A stretch of DNA of 64,000 nucleotides. It comes from Platynereis dumerilii (taxonomy: Eukaryota > Annelida > Polychaeta > Phyllodocida > Nereididae). Position 1 is the stretch's first letter. Each line of letters opens with the position of its first letter. Positions 15,501 through 30,500 of this stretch are shown piece after piece. The position numbers and the translations under genes are program-made. Location: contig JAPTHN010000024.1 of NCBI GenBank assembly GCA_026936325.1, positions 2,607,501 to 2,671,500 of the forward strand, written 5' to 3'. Under the pieces are notes generated by a model that was not told where the DNA came from, did no database searches, and saw only the letters and a list, made by a program, of their open reading frames with translations.

Positions 15501-18500
15501 CCAAGACAAGATCTGGGGAAATTGTGCAGGTACACATTACCACAAATATAAATCAAGTCTGTTTCTGACACGTATTGTGCTTCAGAAGTTCCTCTATCAG
15601 AAAGCTTAAATGCGACAAGAAAGTTTGTTTACATGCCATGCAGGCAGCTCTGATCGCCAGTTGCTCATGCAGCAATTTGATCATCTTTCACAGCTTGCAA
15701 GAAGACCAAGTCAGCCACTGTTGTCAGACCACAGAATCCTGTTGTTCAAGGCTTTTCTTTAATTGAATAACTTCTCCGAACACACTGATTGCTTTTAATT
15801 ACCAATATTCCTTTAGCTTCTTGTCTGGTAAAACCAAAATATCCTATATTATCTTCCTTCCCTACATTGTTATGATGCCAAGTTTTCATTTCACTTCAGC
15901 TACATCATGTGATCCAACAACAACCATTGCTTCTACAGTCGAACCCACAACACCTTGCCTTACTTACACAACAGGTGGTAATGGTGGTGGGGCATTTTGC
16001 AAGTTCCCCTTTATCTACAAGGGTCGAACTTATTATGAATGTACGATTGCTGACAACCCAAAACTATGGTGTTCAACTACCAGTAATTATGACATAGACG
16101 AACTTTGGGGCAGATGTGCAGGTAATCAAATCAGTGTATTTGGTTGCAATAACATGAATTTCATTTCAAAATATGCCAGGCCAGTCATAAGATATGCTAT
16201 ACCAGGTCAATCATGAGTAGAGATGTCATATAGCTATGAATCTCTACATCTAGGCACTTTTAAATTTGTATATCAATGACCAATTCAGTTATTCTGGCCT
16301 TGATAATCTACACGTCATGGTGAGAATATGAAGAACTACTGTTATTTTCAGGAACTGTATGTACTGCCCCCAGCACTCCTTGTGAGACCTTTACCAATGG
16401 CGGGAATGCCAATGGAGCATCTTGTCAATTTCCATTCATCTACAAGGATGTGCTTTACTATCAGTGTGTGACACTTGACCACAGGGGCAAGCCTTGGTGT
16501 TCAACTACCTACAATTATGACACAGACAAAATATGGGGAAATTGTGCAGGTATATATTTCGAACCTTAATCCGTGCACTATTCTCCTGCAATTTTCCTGA
16601 CAAGGAAATGAAGATGTTCAATCACTGGTCAAATGTAACATAATACTAATTCTTTCTTCAGCTACATCATGTGATCCAGTCACCACAGCTGTATCTACCT
16701 CAGAACCAACTACACCTTGCCTCACGTACACTACAGGTGGCAATGGTGGTGGGGCATTTTGCAAGTTCCCCTTTATCTACAAGGGTCGAACTTATTATGA
16801 ATGTACCATTGCTGACAACCCAAAACTATGGTGTTCAACTACCAGTAATTATGACATAGATGAACTTTGGGGCAAATGTGCAGGTAAATACATTGAAGAT
16901 TTCATAGAGGAGTCAAATCGGAGATTCTCAACTGGTCACCATCATTTTGATAATCTAATGAAATTTCAGGAACTGTTTGCACTGCTCCAAGCACTCCTTG
17001 TGAAACATACACAACTGGGGGAAATGCTGATGGCGCATCTTGTCAATTCCCCTTCGTCTACAAAGAAACTCTCATCTACCAATGTGTGACACTGGATCAT
17101 AAAAGACCATGGTGTGCAACTACTTACAATTTTGACCAAGACAAGATCTGGGGAAATTGTGCAGGTACACATTACCACAAATATAAATCAAGTCTGTTTC
17201 TGACACGTATTGTGCTTCAGGACACAATCAGAAGTTCCTCTCATCAGAAAGCTTAAATGCGACAAGAAAGTTTGTTTACATGCCATGCAGGCAGCTCTGA
17301 TCGCCAGTTGCTCATGCAGCAATTTGATCATCTTTCACAGCTTTCAAGAAGACCAAGTCAGCCACTGTTGTCAGACCACAGAATCCTGTTGTTCAAGGCT
17401 TTTCTTTAATTGAATAACTTCTCCGAACACACTGATTGCTTTTAATTACCAATATTCCTTTAGCTTCTTGTCTGGGAAAACCAAAATATCCTATATTATC
17501 TGCCTTCCCTACATTGTTATGATGCCAAGTTTTCATTTCACTTCAGCTACATCATGTGATCCAACAACAACCATTGCTTCTACAGTCGAACCCACAACAC
17601 CTTGCCTTACTTACACAACAGGTGGTAATGGTGGTGGGGCATTTTGCAAGTTCCCCTTTATCTACAAGGGTCGAACTTATTATGAATGTACCATTGCTGA
17701 CAACCCAAAACTATGGTGTTCAACTACCAGTAATTATGACATAGATGAACTTTGGGGCAAATGTGCAGGTAAATACATCGAAGATTTCACAGAGAAATCA
17801 AATCGGAGAGTCTCAGCTGCTTACCATCATTTTGATAATCTAATGAAATTTCAGGAACTGTTTGCACTGCTCCAAGCACTCCTTGTGAAACATACACAAC
17901 TGGGGGAAATGCTGATGGCGCATCTTGTCAATTCCCCTTCGTCTACAAAGAAACTCTCATCTACCAATGTGTGACACTGGATCATAAAAGACCATGGTGT
18001 GCAACTACTTACAATTTTGACCAAGACAAGATCTGGGGAAATTGTGCAGGTACACATTACCACAAATATAAATCAAGTCTGTTTCTGACATGTATTGTGC
18101 TTCAAGAGTTCCTCCCATCAGAAATCTTAAATGCGACAAGAAAGTTTGTTTACATGCCGTGCAGACACCTCTGATCGCCAGTTGCTCATGCAGCAATTTG
18201 ATCATCTTTCACAGCTTTCAAGAAGACCAAGTCAGCCACTGTTGTCAGACCACAGAATCCTGTTGTTCAAGGCTTTTCTTTAATTGAATAACTTCTCCGA
18301 ACACACTGATTGCTTTTAATTACCAATATTCCTTTAGCTTCTTGTCTGGTAAAACCAAAATATCCTATATTATCTTCCTTCCCTACATTGTTATGATGCT
18401 AAGTTTTCATATCACTTCAGCTACATCATGTGATCCAACAACAACCATTGCTTCTACAGTCGAACCCACAACACCTTGCCTTACTTACACAACAGGTGGT

Positions 18501-21500
18501 AATGGTGGTGGGGCATTTTGCAAGTTCCCCTTTATCTACAAGGGTCGAACTTATTATGAATGTACTATTGCTGACAACCCAAAACTATGGTGTTCAACTA
18601 CCAGTAATTATGACATAGACGAACTTTGGGGCAGATGTGCAGGTAATCAAATCAGTGTATTTGGTTGCAATAACATGAATTTCATTTCAAAATATGCCAG
18701 GCCAGTCATAAGATATGCTATACCAGGTCAATCATGAGTAGAGATGTCATATAGCTATGAATCTCTACATCTAGGCACTTTTAAATTTGTATATCAATGA
18801 CCAATTCAGTTATTCTGGCCTTGATAATCTACACGTCATGGTGAGAATATGAAGAATTACTAATATTTTCAGGAACTGTATGTACTGCCCCCAGCACTCC
18901 TTGTGAGACCTTTACCAATGGCGGGAATGCCAATGGAGCATCTTGTCAATTTCCATTCATCTACAAGGATGTGCTTTACTATCAGTGTGTGACACTTGAC
19001 CACAGGGGCAAGCCTTGGTGTGCGACTACTTATAATTATGACACAGACAAAACATGGGGAAATTGTGCAGGTATATATTTCGAACCTTAATCCGTGCACT
19101 ATTCTCCTGCAATTTTACTGACAAGGAAATGAAGATGTTGTTCAATCACTGGTCAAATGTAACATAATACTAATTCTTTCTTCAGCTACATCATGTGATC
19201 CAGTCACCACAGCTGTATCTACCTCAGAACCAACTACACCTTGCCTCACGTACACTACAGGTGGCAATGGTGGTGGGGCATTTTGCAAGTTCCCCTTTAT
19301 CTACAAGGGTCGAACTTATTATGAATGTACCATTGCTGACAACCCAAAACTATGGTGTTCAACTACCAGTAATTATGACATAGACGAACTTTGGGGCAAA
19401 TGTGCAGGTAAATACATTGAAGATTTCATAGGGAAATCAAATCGGAGAGTCTCAGCTGCTTACCATGATTTTGATAATCTAATGAAATTTCAGGAACTGT
19501 TTGCACTGCTCCAAGCACTCCTTGTGAAACATACACAACTGGGGGAAATGCTGATGGCGCATCTTGTCAATTCCCCTTCGTCTACAAAGAAACTCTCATC
19601 TACCAATGTGTGACACTGGATCATAAAAGACCATGGTGTGCAACTACTTACAATTTTGACCAAGACAAGATCTGGGGAAATTGTGCAGGTACACATTACC
19701 ACAAATATAAATCAAGTCTGTTTCTGACACGTATTGTGCTTCAGAAGTTCCTCTATCAGAAAGCTTAAATGCGACAAGAAAGTTTGTTTACATGCCATGC
19801 AGGCAGCTCTGATCGCCAGTTGCTCATGCAGCAATTTGATCATCTTTCACAGCTTGCAAGAAGACCAAGTCAGCCACTGTTGTCAGACCACAGAATCCTG
19901 TTGTTCAAGGCTTTTCTTTAATTGAATAACTTCTCCGAACACACTGATTGCTTTTAATTACCAATATTCCTTTAGCTTCTTGTCTGGTAAAACCAAAATA
20001 TCCTATATTATCTTCCTTCCCTACATTGTTATGATGCCAAGTTTTCATTTCACTTCAGCTACATCATGTGATCCAACAACAACCATTGCTTCTACAGTCG
20101 AACCCACAACACCTTGCCTTACTTACACAACAGGTGGTAATGGTGGTGGGGCATTTTGCAAGTTCCCCTTTATCTACAAGGGTCGAACTTATTATGAATG
20201 TACGATTGCTGACAACCCAAAACTATGGTGTTCAACTACCAGTAATTATGACATAGACGAACTTTGGGGCAGATGTGCAGGTAATCAAATCAGTGTATTT
20301 GGTTGCGATAACATGAATTTCATTTCAAAATATGCCAGGCCAGTCATAAGATATGCTATACCAGGTCAATCATGAGTAGAGATGTCATATAGCAAAGCTA
20401 TAAATCTCTACATCTAGGCACTTTTAAATTTGTATATCAATGACCAATTCAGTTATTCTGGCCTTGATAATCTATACGTCATGGTGAGAATATGAAGAAC
20501 TACTGTTATTTTCAGGAACTGTATGTACTGCTCCCAGCACTCCTTGTGAGACCTTTACCAATGGCGGGAATGCCAATGGCGCATCTTGTCAATTTCCATT
20601 CATCTACAAGGATGTGCTTTACTATCAGTGTGTGACACTTGACCACAGGGGCAAGCCTTGGTGTGCGACTACTTATAATTATGACACAGACAAAACATGG
20701 GGAAATTGTGCAGGTATATATTTCGAACCTTAATCCGTGCACTATTCTCCTGCAATTTTCCTGACAAGGAAATGAAGATGTTCAATCACTGGTCAAATGT
20801 AACATAATACTAATTCTTTCTTCAGCTACATCATGTGATCCAGTCACCACAGCTGTATCTACCTCAGAACCAACTACACCTTGCCTCACGTACACTACAG
20901 GTGGCAATGGTGGTGGGGCATTTTGCAAGTTCCCCTTTATCTACAAGGGTCGAACTTATTATGAATGTACCATTGCTGACAACCCAAAACTATGGTGTTC
21001 AACTACCAGTAATTATGACATAGATGAACTTTGGGGCAAATGTGCAGGTAAATACATTGAAGATTTCATAGAGAAATCAAATCGGAGAGTCTCAGCTGCT
21101 TACCATGATTTTGATAATCTAATGAAATTTCAGGAACTGTTTGCACTGCTCCAAGCACTCCTTGTGAAACATACACAACTGGGGGAAATGCTGATGGCGC
21201 ATCTTGTCAATTCCCCTTCGTCTACAAAGAAACTCTCATCTACCAATGTGTGACACTGGATCATAAAAGACCATGGTGTGCAACTACTTACAATTTTGAC
21301 CAAGACAAGATCTGGGGAAATTGTGCAGGTACACATTACCACAAATATAAATCAAGTCTGTTTCTGACACGTATTGTGCTTCAGAAGTTCCTCTATCAGA
21401 AAGCTTAAATGCGACAAGAAAGTTTGTTTACATGCCATGCAGGCAGCTCGGATCGCCAGTTGCTCATGCAGCAATTTGATCATCTTTCACAGCTTGCAAG

Positions 21501-24500
21501 AAGACCAAGTCAGCCACTGTTGTCAGACCACAGAATCCTGTTGTTCAAGGCTTTTCTTTAATTGAATAACTTCTCCGAACACACTGATTGCTTTTAATTA
21601 CCAATATTCCTTTAGCTTCTTGTCTGGTAAAACCAAAATATCTTATATATTATCTTCCTTCCCTACATTGTTATGATGCCAAGTTTTCATTTCACTTCAG
21701 CTACATCATGTGATCCAACAACAACCATTGCTTCTACAGTCGAACCCACAACACCTTGCCTTACTTACACAACAGGTGGTAATGGTGGTGGGGCATTTTG
21801 CAAGTTCCCCTTTATCTACAAGGGTCGAACTTATTATGAATGTACGATTGCTGACAACCCAAAACTATGGTGTTCAACTACCAGTAATTATGACATAGAC
21901 GAACTTTGGGGCAGATGTGCAGGTAATCAAATCAGTGTATTTGGTTGCAATAACATGAATTTCATTTCAAAATATGCCAGGCCAGTCATAAGATATGCTA
22001 TACCAGGTCAATCATGAGTAGAGATGTCATATAGCAAAGCTATAAATCTCTACATCTAGGCACTTTTAAATTTGTATATCAATGACCAATTCAGTTATTC
22101 TTGCCTTGATAATCTACACGTCATGGTGAGAAAATGAAGAACTACTGTTATTTTCAGGAACTGTATGTACTGCCCCCAGTACTCCTTGTGAGACCTTTAC
22201 CAATGGCGGGAATGCCAATGGAGCATCTTGTCAATTTCCATTCATCTACCAGGATGTGCTTTACTATCAGTGTGTGACACTTGACCACAGGGGCAAGCCT
22301 TGGTGTGCGACTACTTATAATTATGACACAGACAAAACATGGGGAAATTGTGCAGGTATATATTTCGAACCTTAATCTGTGCACTATTCTCCTGCAATTT
22401 TCCTGACAAGGAAATGAAGATGTTCAATCACTGGTCAAATGTAACATAATACTAATTCTTTCTTCAGCTACATCATGTGATCCAGTCACCACAGCTGTAT
22501 CTACCTCAGAACCAACTACACCTTGCCTCACGTACACTACAGGTGGCAATGGTGGTGGGGCATTTTGCAAGTTCCCCTTTATCTACAAGGGTCGAACTTA
22601 TTATGAATGTACCATTGCTGACAACCCAAAACTATGGTGTTCAACTACCAGTAATTATGACATAGATGAACTTTGGGGCAAATGTGCAGGTAAATACATA
22701 GAAGATTTCATAAAGAAATCAAATCGGAGAGTCTCAGCTGCTTAGTGCTTACCATGATTTTGATAATCTAATGAAATTTCAGGAACTGTTTGCACTGCTC
22801 CAAGCACTCCTTGTGAAACATACACAACTGGGGGAAATGCTGATGGCGCATCTTGTCAATTCCCCTTCGTCTACAAAGAAACTCTCATCTACCAATGTGT
22901 GACACTGGATCATAAAAGACCATGGTGTGCAACTACTTACAATTTTGACCAAGACAAGATCTGGGGAAACTGTGCAGGTACACTTTTCTACTATTATAAA
23001 TCAAGTCTGTTTCAGGACTGTGTGTCATCTGAAGGCTAAAGAAGCAAAACGGAAACTTTGCCTTCATTTCATATAGTAACGTCTGATCAATAGCTGTTCT
23101 TGCAGCCATTTTACCATCTTTCACAGCATTCAAGCTGGCGAAATCAGCCATTGTTGTCAGACCAAAGAACCCGATTCCATGGAGCTTTTCTTCAATTGAA
23201 TAATTCTTCTGGACATACTTATGTTTCTTAATTGCCGCAGTCCCTTTTGATCCATGTCATGCTGGATGATGGAAAATCAATACCCTTATGTTATCCTTTT
23301 TCTCTGCATTGTTATAATGCCAGGTTTTCATTACACTTCAGCTACATCATGTGATCCAACAACAACCGTTGCATCTACAGTCGAACCCACAACACCTTGC
23401 CTTACCTACACAACAGGTGGAAATGGTGGTGGGGCATTTTGCAAGTTCCCCTTTATCTACAAGGGTCGAACTTATTATGAATGTACCATTGCTGACAACC
23501 CAAAACTATGGTGTTCAACTACCAGTAATTATGACATAGATGAACTTTGGGGCAGATGTGCAGGTAATTTATGTAACACAGCATTATTCATCTGGTGTGC
23601 ATATTCTATGGTAAATATTTTGATGCAAGATTTATGTGCAATTTTCAGGAACAGTTTGCGACGCCCCTAGCACTCCATGTCAAACATACACAACCGAGGG
23701 AAATGCTGGTGGAGCTACATGCCAGTTTCCATTCATCTACAAGGAGAACCTCTACTACCAATGTGTTACATTAGACCACAAGCGACCGTGGTGTTCCACT
23801 ACTTACAATTTCGATCAAGATGAGATTTGGGGCAACTGTGCAGGTAATTAACTAGTTTACCTTTGTCATCTGCTTCATCATATTTTGTAGATGTAGCCTT
23901 CTATTTTAAACCACATTGAGGAGGCTTCAATTTTTCGCATTGCACATGCATCTATGGTTACACACATTGCTAAATTATATCATGTCCACATGCAAACTAT
24001 TGAACATTTGGCCTTCTTGCTCGACTTCCACAGGTCATAGATGGTACATACATAAACATACTCATAGGCAGATCATCCTATTTTTAATGTGGTACCACAT
24101 TCTAAAAGTATATTGGGCATTTTTTCAAGCTCTGTCAACTTTTGTTTGTTGACTTTGTGACTATTGTGACGCCATCCGTCTGACTGCAGTGACATCTATG
24201 CAATTCACAGCAGTACCACGCCAAATTTAGTTCTGGTTCATTGTTTTTGGTTCAAATATAATTTTTCATAAGCTACTCCTTCATTAGCAGGTGAACTGTA
24301 GTACCAGTGGTGTCCAGTTCACGCTCTGATTAGAGCAGACCAGCTTCCAAACATCTAGGCATCTCATGTGAACTAGAATCCAAGTTTAATAGAAAATTTG
24401 ACCCAAATAGTGTATCTAACAGAGAGTGCTGTCCCTTAACTGAATAAAGAGTATGATTGGCTTATTCACAGTTATTCACACCTTTCTGCCAATCCTGCCC

Positions 24501-27500
24501 TTCATTCAGTCAGAGGAGGGAACTCAATTTCTGATAAACTTCTTGAGCTGAAAATTTGCAATCACGAGTGTGCCTGTCTTCCTATACATTACATTCTAGG
24601 TTCTTGAATCAAAATGTTTATTTCTAACAATAACTTATCAAAACTTTCGTTTCTTTTCATTTAGGCACATCTTGTGACTCAACCACTGCCCCTGACACAA
24701 CCCTACTGCCAACAGCACCATGTGTGACATATACTGTTGCTGGGAATGCCAATGGTGCATTCTGTCAGTTTCCTTTCCTTTACAAGGGTGTCACATACTA
24801 TGAGTGTACTCGCATAGACAACAAAAAACTCTGGTGTTCAACTACTTCAAATTATGACATTGAAGAGCGGTGGGGTGTCTGTGCAGGTTGGTAGGAGCCT
24901 TTTATGTAATCAATCACATAATTTGATACATGTCTGTCATAGTATCTGATCCTACAAATATTAAATTTCAGATACTATCTGCAACGCCCCAAGCACTCCA
25001 TGTGAGACTTTCACGTCAGGTGGAAATGCAAATGGAGCTACTTGCCAATTCCCATTCATCTACAAAGATGTCTTATACTACCAGTGCATTGGCAATGACC
25101 ACAAGGGTCGACTTTGGTGTTCTACTACTTACAACTTTGATGTGGACGACCAGTGGGGAAACTGTGCAGGTAATAAAATACCTCTTTTCAGCTTTTTTTG
25201 TGTCTCTGAGACGCACTGATTAATTTGTCTTATGTGTAATGTATTTTATCTCTCTTCTTTCAGGAACGTCATGTGATCCAACTACAACCATTGCATCAAC
25301 AACTGAACCTTCCACACCATGTTTGACCTACACTGTTGCTGGAAATGCTAAGGGTGCCTTTTGCCAATTTCCATTTCGCTACAAAGGCAGGGCATATTAC
25401 GAATGTACCCGAACTGACAACAAGAAATTGTGGTGTGCAACCACTCAAGACTATGATGCAGATAAGCTATGGGGAATCTGTGCAAGTAAGTTTTGGGTCG
25501 TACGTTTCATTGTATATGAGAATAGATTCCAACAGATCTATTAGAGTCTCTATAATATTCCTTTCATTCTCTATTTCAGACACAGTTTGTACTGCGCCAA
25601 GTACTCCATGTCAGACATTCACAACAGGTGGCAATGCAAATGGAGCCACCTGCCAATTCCCATTTATTTACAAGGACGTCCTGTACTACCAATGTACAGG
25701 AAAAGACCACAAAGGCAGACAATGGTGTTCCACAACTTACAACTTTGATGTGGATGAGCAGTGGGGTAACTGCGCAGGTGAGGCATTTTACTTCGTAGAA
25801 GCTGATATTGAGGAGGGTATATTGGATTTCTTTAGAGAGTCATTGATCTGGTCCTTGATGTGTTCTATATCCAATATCATTTACTACAGGAACATCTTGT
25901 GATACTACCACTTCTCCTGCCACTACAATTGAACCAACCACACCTTGCCTGACGTATACTGTAGCTGGGAATGCCGATGGAGCATTCTGTCAGTTCCCTT
26001 TTTCCTACAAGGGCACCATGTACTATGAGTGTACTCAAAGAGACAACAAAAAACTCTGGTGCTCAACTACATCTAATTACGACATTGAAGAACGTTGGGG
26101 TGTCTGTGCAGGTACAAATAATGCCATTTTGTTTTTCAAAATTTGACCATGTTTGTGAAATCAATTGGTCTAACCCAAGTTTGAACCTTTCAGATACCGT
26201 CTGCAACGCCCCAAGCACTCCATGTGAGACTTTCACATCAGGTGGAAATGCCAATGGAGCTACCTGCCAATTCCCATTCATCTACAAAGATGTTTTATAC
26301 TACCAGTGCATAGGAAACGACCACAAGGGTCGACTATGGTGTTCTACTACTTACAACTTTGATGTGGATGACCAGTGGGGGAACTGTGCAGGTAATGAAA
26401 AAAATCTTTTTAACAAGTATGATTTGTATCTCACAACTGTAGTCATTCAATTTTCTTATATCATACAATAAATTCATGGACCCGTCATGCTACTCTAGCC
26501 AAACTACTGATTTTTCGGTTATAAAAACTTGCAAACAGCTTTCCTGCTCTACTCGTAAAGTCCTTAGCTAGTTTTCCTGTGTGTGATTACAGTCACAGAA
26601 ATTGAAGTGATGTTTCCATATCCCTCCCTCCCCAACCATGTCTTCACGGGTGTTATTCTAGTGTGATAAATATATCATCTCTATTTCCTCAGGGACATCA
26701 TGTGATCCCACTACAACCATTGCATCAACAACTGAACCTTCCACACCTTGTTTGACCTACACTGTTGCTGGAAATGCCAAGGGTGCCTTTTGCCAATTTC
26801 CATTTCGCTACAAAGGCAGGGCATACTATGAATGTACCCGAACTGACAACAAGAAATTGTGGTGTGCAACCACTCAAGACTATGATGCGGATAAGCTATG
26901 GGGAGTCTGTGCAAGTAGGTTTTGTGCCATATGTTCCATAACTCTATAAATGCCAATATATATCAACGAATTAATTTGAGATCTCTATAAAATTTCCTTT
27001 ATTCCCTATTTCAGACACAGTTTGTACTGCGCCAAGTACCCCATGTCAGACCTTCACAACAGGTGGCAATGCAAATGGAGCCACCTGCCAATTCCCATTT
27101 ATTTACAAGGACGTCCTGTACTACCAATGTACAGGAAAAGACCACAAAGGCAGACAATGGTGTTCCACAACTTACAACTTTGATGTGGATGAGCAGTGGG
27201 GTAACTGCGCAGGTGAGGCATTTTACTTCGTAGAAGCTGATATTGAGGAGGCATATTTCTTTAGAGAGTCATTGATCTAGTCCTTGATGTGTTCTATATC
27301 CAATATTGTTCACTACAGGAACATCTTGTGACACCACCACATCTCCTGCCACTACAATTGAACCAACTACACCTTGCCTGACGTATACTGTAGCTGGGAA
27401 TGCCAATGGAGCGTTCTGTCAGTTCCCTTTTTCCTACAAAGGTACCATGTACTATGAGTGTACTCGAAGAGACAACAAGAAACTCTGGTGCTCAACCACA

Positions 27501-30500
27501 TCTAATTACGACATTGAAGAACGCTGGGGTGTCTGTGCAGGTACAAATAATGCCTTTTTTTTTTTCAAAATTTGACCATGTTTGTGAAGTCAGTTGGTCT
27601 AACCATAGTCTGAACCTTTCAGATACCGTCTGTAACGCTCCAAGCACTCCTTGTGAGACTTTCACGTCAGGTGGCAATGCCAATGGAGCTACCTGCCAAT
27701 TCCCGTTCATCTACAAAGATGTCTTATATTACCAGTGCATAGGAAACGACCACAAGGGTCGTCTTTGGTGCTCTACTACTTACAACTTTGATGTGGATGA
27801 CCAGTGGGGGGACTGTGCAGGTAATGAAAAATATCTTTTCGCCTTGTGTGTTTTCTGTCTCAGAATTTCACTCATTCAATTTTGTTATGTGATATTTATA
27901 TTTATATTTGTCATCTCTCTCTCCTCAGGGACATCATGTGATCCCACTACAACCATTGCATCAACAACTGAACCTTCCACACCTTGTTTGACCTACACTG
28001 TTGCTGGAAATGCCAAGGGTGCCTTTTGCCAATTTCCATTTCGCTACAAAGGCAGGGCATACTATGAATGTACCCGAACTGACAACAAGAAATTGTGGTG
28101 TTCAACCACTCAAGACTATGATGCGGATAAGCTATGGGGAGTCTGTGCAAGTAGGTTTTGTGCCATATGTTCCATAACTCTATAAATGCCAATATATATC
28201 AACAAATTAATTTGAGATCTCTATAAAATTTCCTTTATGCCCTATTTCAGATACAGTTTGTACTGCGCCAAGTACCCCATGTCAGACCTTCACAACAGGT
28301 GGCAATGCAAATGGAGCCACCTGCCAATTTCCATTTATTTACAAGGATGTCCTATACTACCAATGTACAGGAAAAGACCACAAAGGCAGACAATGGTGTT
28401 CCACTACTTACAACTTTGATGTGGATGAGCAGTGGGGTAACTGCGCAGGTAAGGCATTTTACTTCGTAGTAGCTGATATTGAGGAGGTATATTTCTTATG
28501 AGAGTCATTGATCTAGTCCTTGATGTGTTCTATACCCAATATAATTTTCTACAGGAACATCTTGTGACACCACCACATCTCCTGCCACTACAATTGAACC
28601 AACTACTCCCTGCTTGACATATACAGTTGCCGGGAATGCCAATGGAGCGTTCTGTCAGTTCCCTTTTTCCTACAAAGGTACCATGTACTATGAGTGTACT
28701 CGAAGAGACAACAAGAAACTCTGGTGCTCAACCACATCTAATTACGACATTGAAGAACGTTGGGGTGTCTGTGCAGGTACAAATAATGCTATTTTGTTTT
28801 CTAAAATTTGACCATGTTTGTGAAGTCAGTTTGTCTAACCCAAGTCTGAACCTTTCAGATACCGTCTGTAACGCTCCGAGCACTCCGTGTGAAACTTTCA
28901 CGTCAGGTGGCAATGCCAATGGAGCTACCTGCCAATTCCCGTTCATCTACAAAGATGTCTTATATTACCAGTGCATTGGCAATGACCACAAGGGTCGACT
29001 TTGGTGTTCTACTACTTACAACTTTGATGTGGATGACCAGTGGGGGAACTGTGCAGGTAATGAAAAATATCTTTTCACCTTGTGTGTTTTCTGTCTCAGA
29101 ATTTCACTCATTCAATTTTCTTATGTGATATATATATTTATATTTGTCATCTCTCTTTCCTCAGGGACATCATGTGATCCCACTACAACCATTGCATCAA
29201 CAACTGAACCTTCCACACCTTGTTTGACCTACACTGTTGCTGGAAATGCTAAGGGCGCCTTTTGCCAATTTCCATTTCGCTACAAAGGTAGAGCTTACTA
29301 TGAATGTACTCGTACTGACAACAAGAAATTGTGGTGCTCAACAACAGCAGACTATGACACAAATGAGCTGTGGGGAGTGTGTGCAGGTAAATATTTGTTT
29401 TGCTATTTTTTCTTTCCAATTTTCTCTTTGCCTATGGCTTCAATTTCAGGAGACAAAAAAAATTCTTAAGTAGTTTATTTGGTTGTCATGTAGTTCTCAC
29501 CCCTTATCCATATAAGGGCTGTATCAATGGCTGAGACGTAAATTCAGATGTCTTTTAATTAACATCTTATGTTATTTTTCATTTCCAGACACAGTTTGTA
29601 CTGCTCCAAGTACGCCATGTGAGACATTCACCACAGATGGCAATGCCAATGGAGCTACTTGTCAATTCCCATTCATTTACAAAGACATCTTATACTACCA
29701 GTGCATTGGTAATGACCACAAGGGTCGACTTTGGTGCTCTACCACTTATAACTTTGACGTCGACGAAAAGTGGGGAAATTGTGCAGGTAAGAATTTACCC
29801 TTCTGTTTCAAATAAAAACCTAAACAAAATTTACAGACAACCAAACTTTCCTGATTGTATTGGTTTGGTTTCAGGTACATCTTGTGATGAAACAAGTACT
29901 GTCACTCCTGCACCTATCCCGAGCACTCCCTGCCTGACTTACACAGTTGCTGGGAATGCCAATGGAGCGTTCTGTCAGTTCCCTTTTTCCTACAAAGGTA
30001 CCATGTACTATGAGTGTACTCGAAGAGACAACAAGAAACTCTGGTGCTCAACCACATCTAATTACGACATTGAAGAACGTTGGGGTGTCTGTGCAGGTAC
30101 AAATAATGCTATTTTGTTTTCTAAAATTTGACCATGTTTGTGAAGTCAGTTTGTCTAACCCAAGTCTGAACCTTTCAGATACCGTCTGTAACGCTCCGAG
30201 CACTCCGTGTGAAACTTTCACGTCAGGTGGCAATGCCAATGGAGCTACCTGCCAATTCCCGTTCATCTACAAAGATGTCTTATATTACCAGTGCATTGGC
30301 AATGACCACAAGGGTCGACTTTGGTGTTCTACTACTTACAACTTTGATGTGGATGACCAGTGGGGGAACTGTGCAGGTAATGAAAAATATCTTTTCACCT
30401 TGTGTGTTTTCTGTCTCAGAATTTCACTCATTCAATTTTCTTATGTGATATATATATTTATATTTGTCATCTCTCTTTCCTCAGGGACATCATGTGATCC

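Larger units (their letters stand above)
12463..20390 (+). repeat. 4,159-bp tandem duplication (ten exons per copy)
   Basis: Exons 25-33 and 35-43 are offset by exactly 4,159 bp, with only a handful of differences noted by eye in exons and introns. Left of exon 25 the offset becomes 4,162 and right of exon 43 it becomes 4,164, which bounds the block. Confidence 0.88.
4817..22977 (+). repeat. Four-exon A-B-C-D higher-order repeat (exons 7-50)
   Basis: Class order A-B-C-D recurs with introns included. Distances between successive class A starts are 1,809, 1,821, 1,651, 1,640, 1,650, 874, 1,638, 1,647, 874, 1,638 and 1,642 bp. The two 874-bp steps are the shortened A/C-D units. Class is read from linker wording and from the intron that follows. 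Confidence 0.9.
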
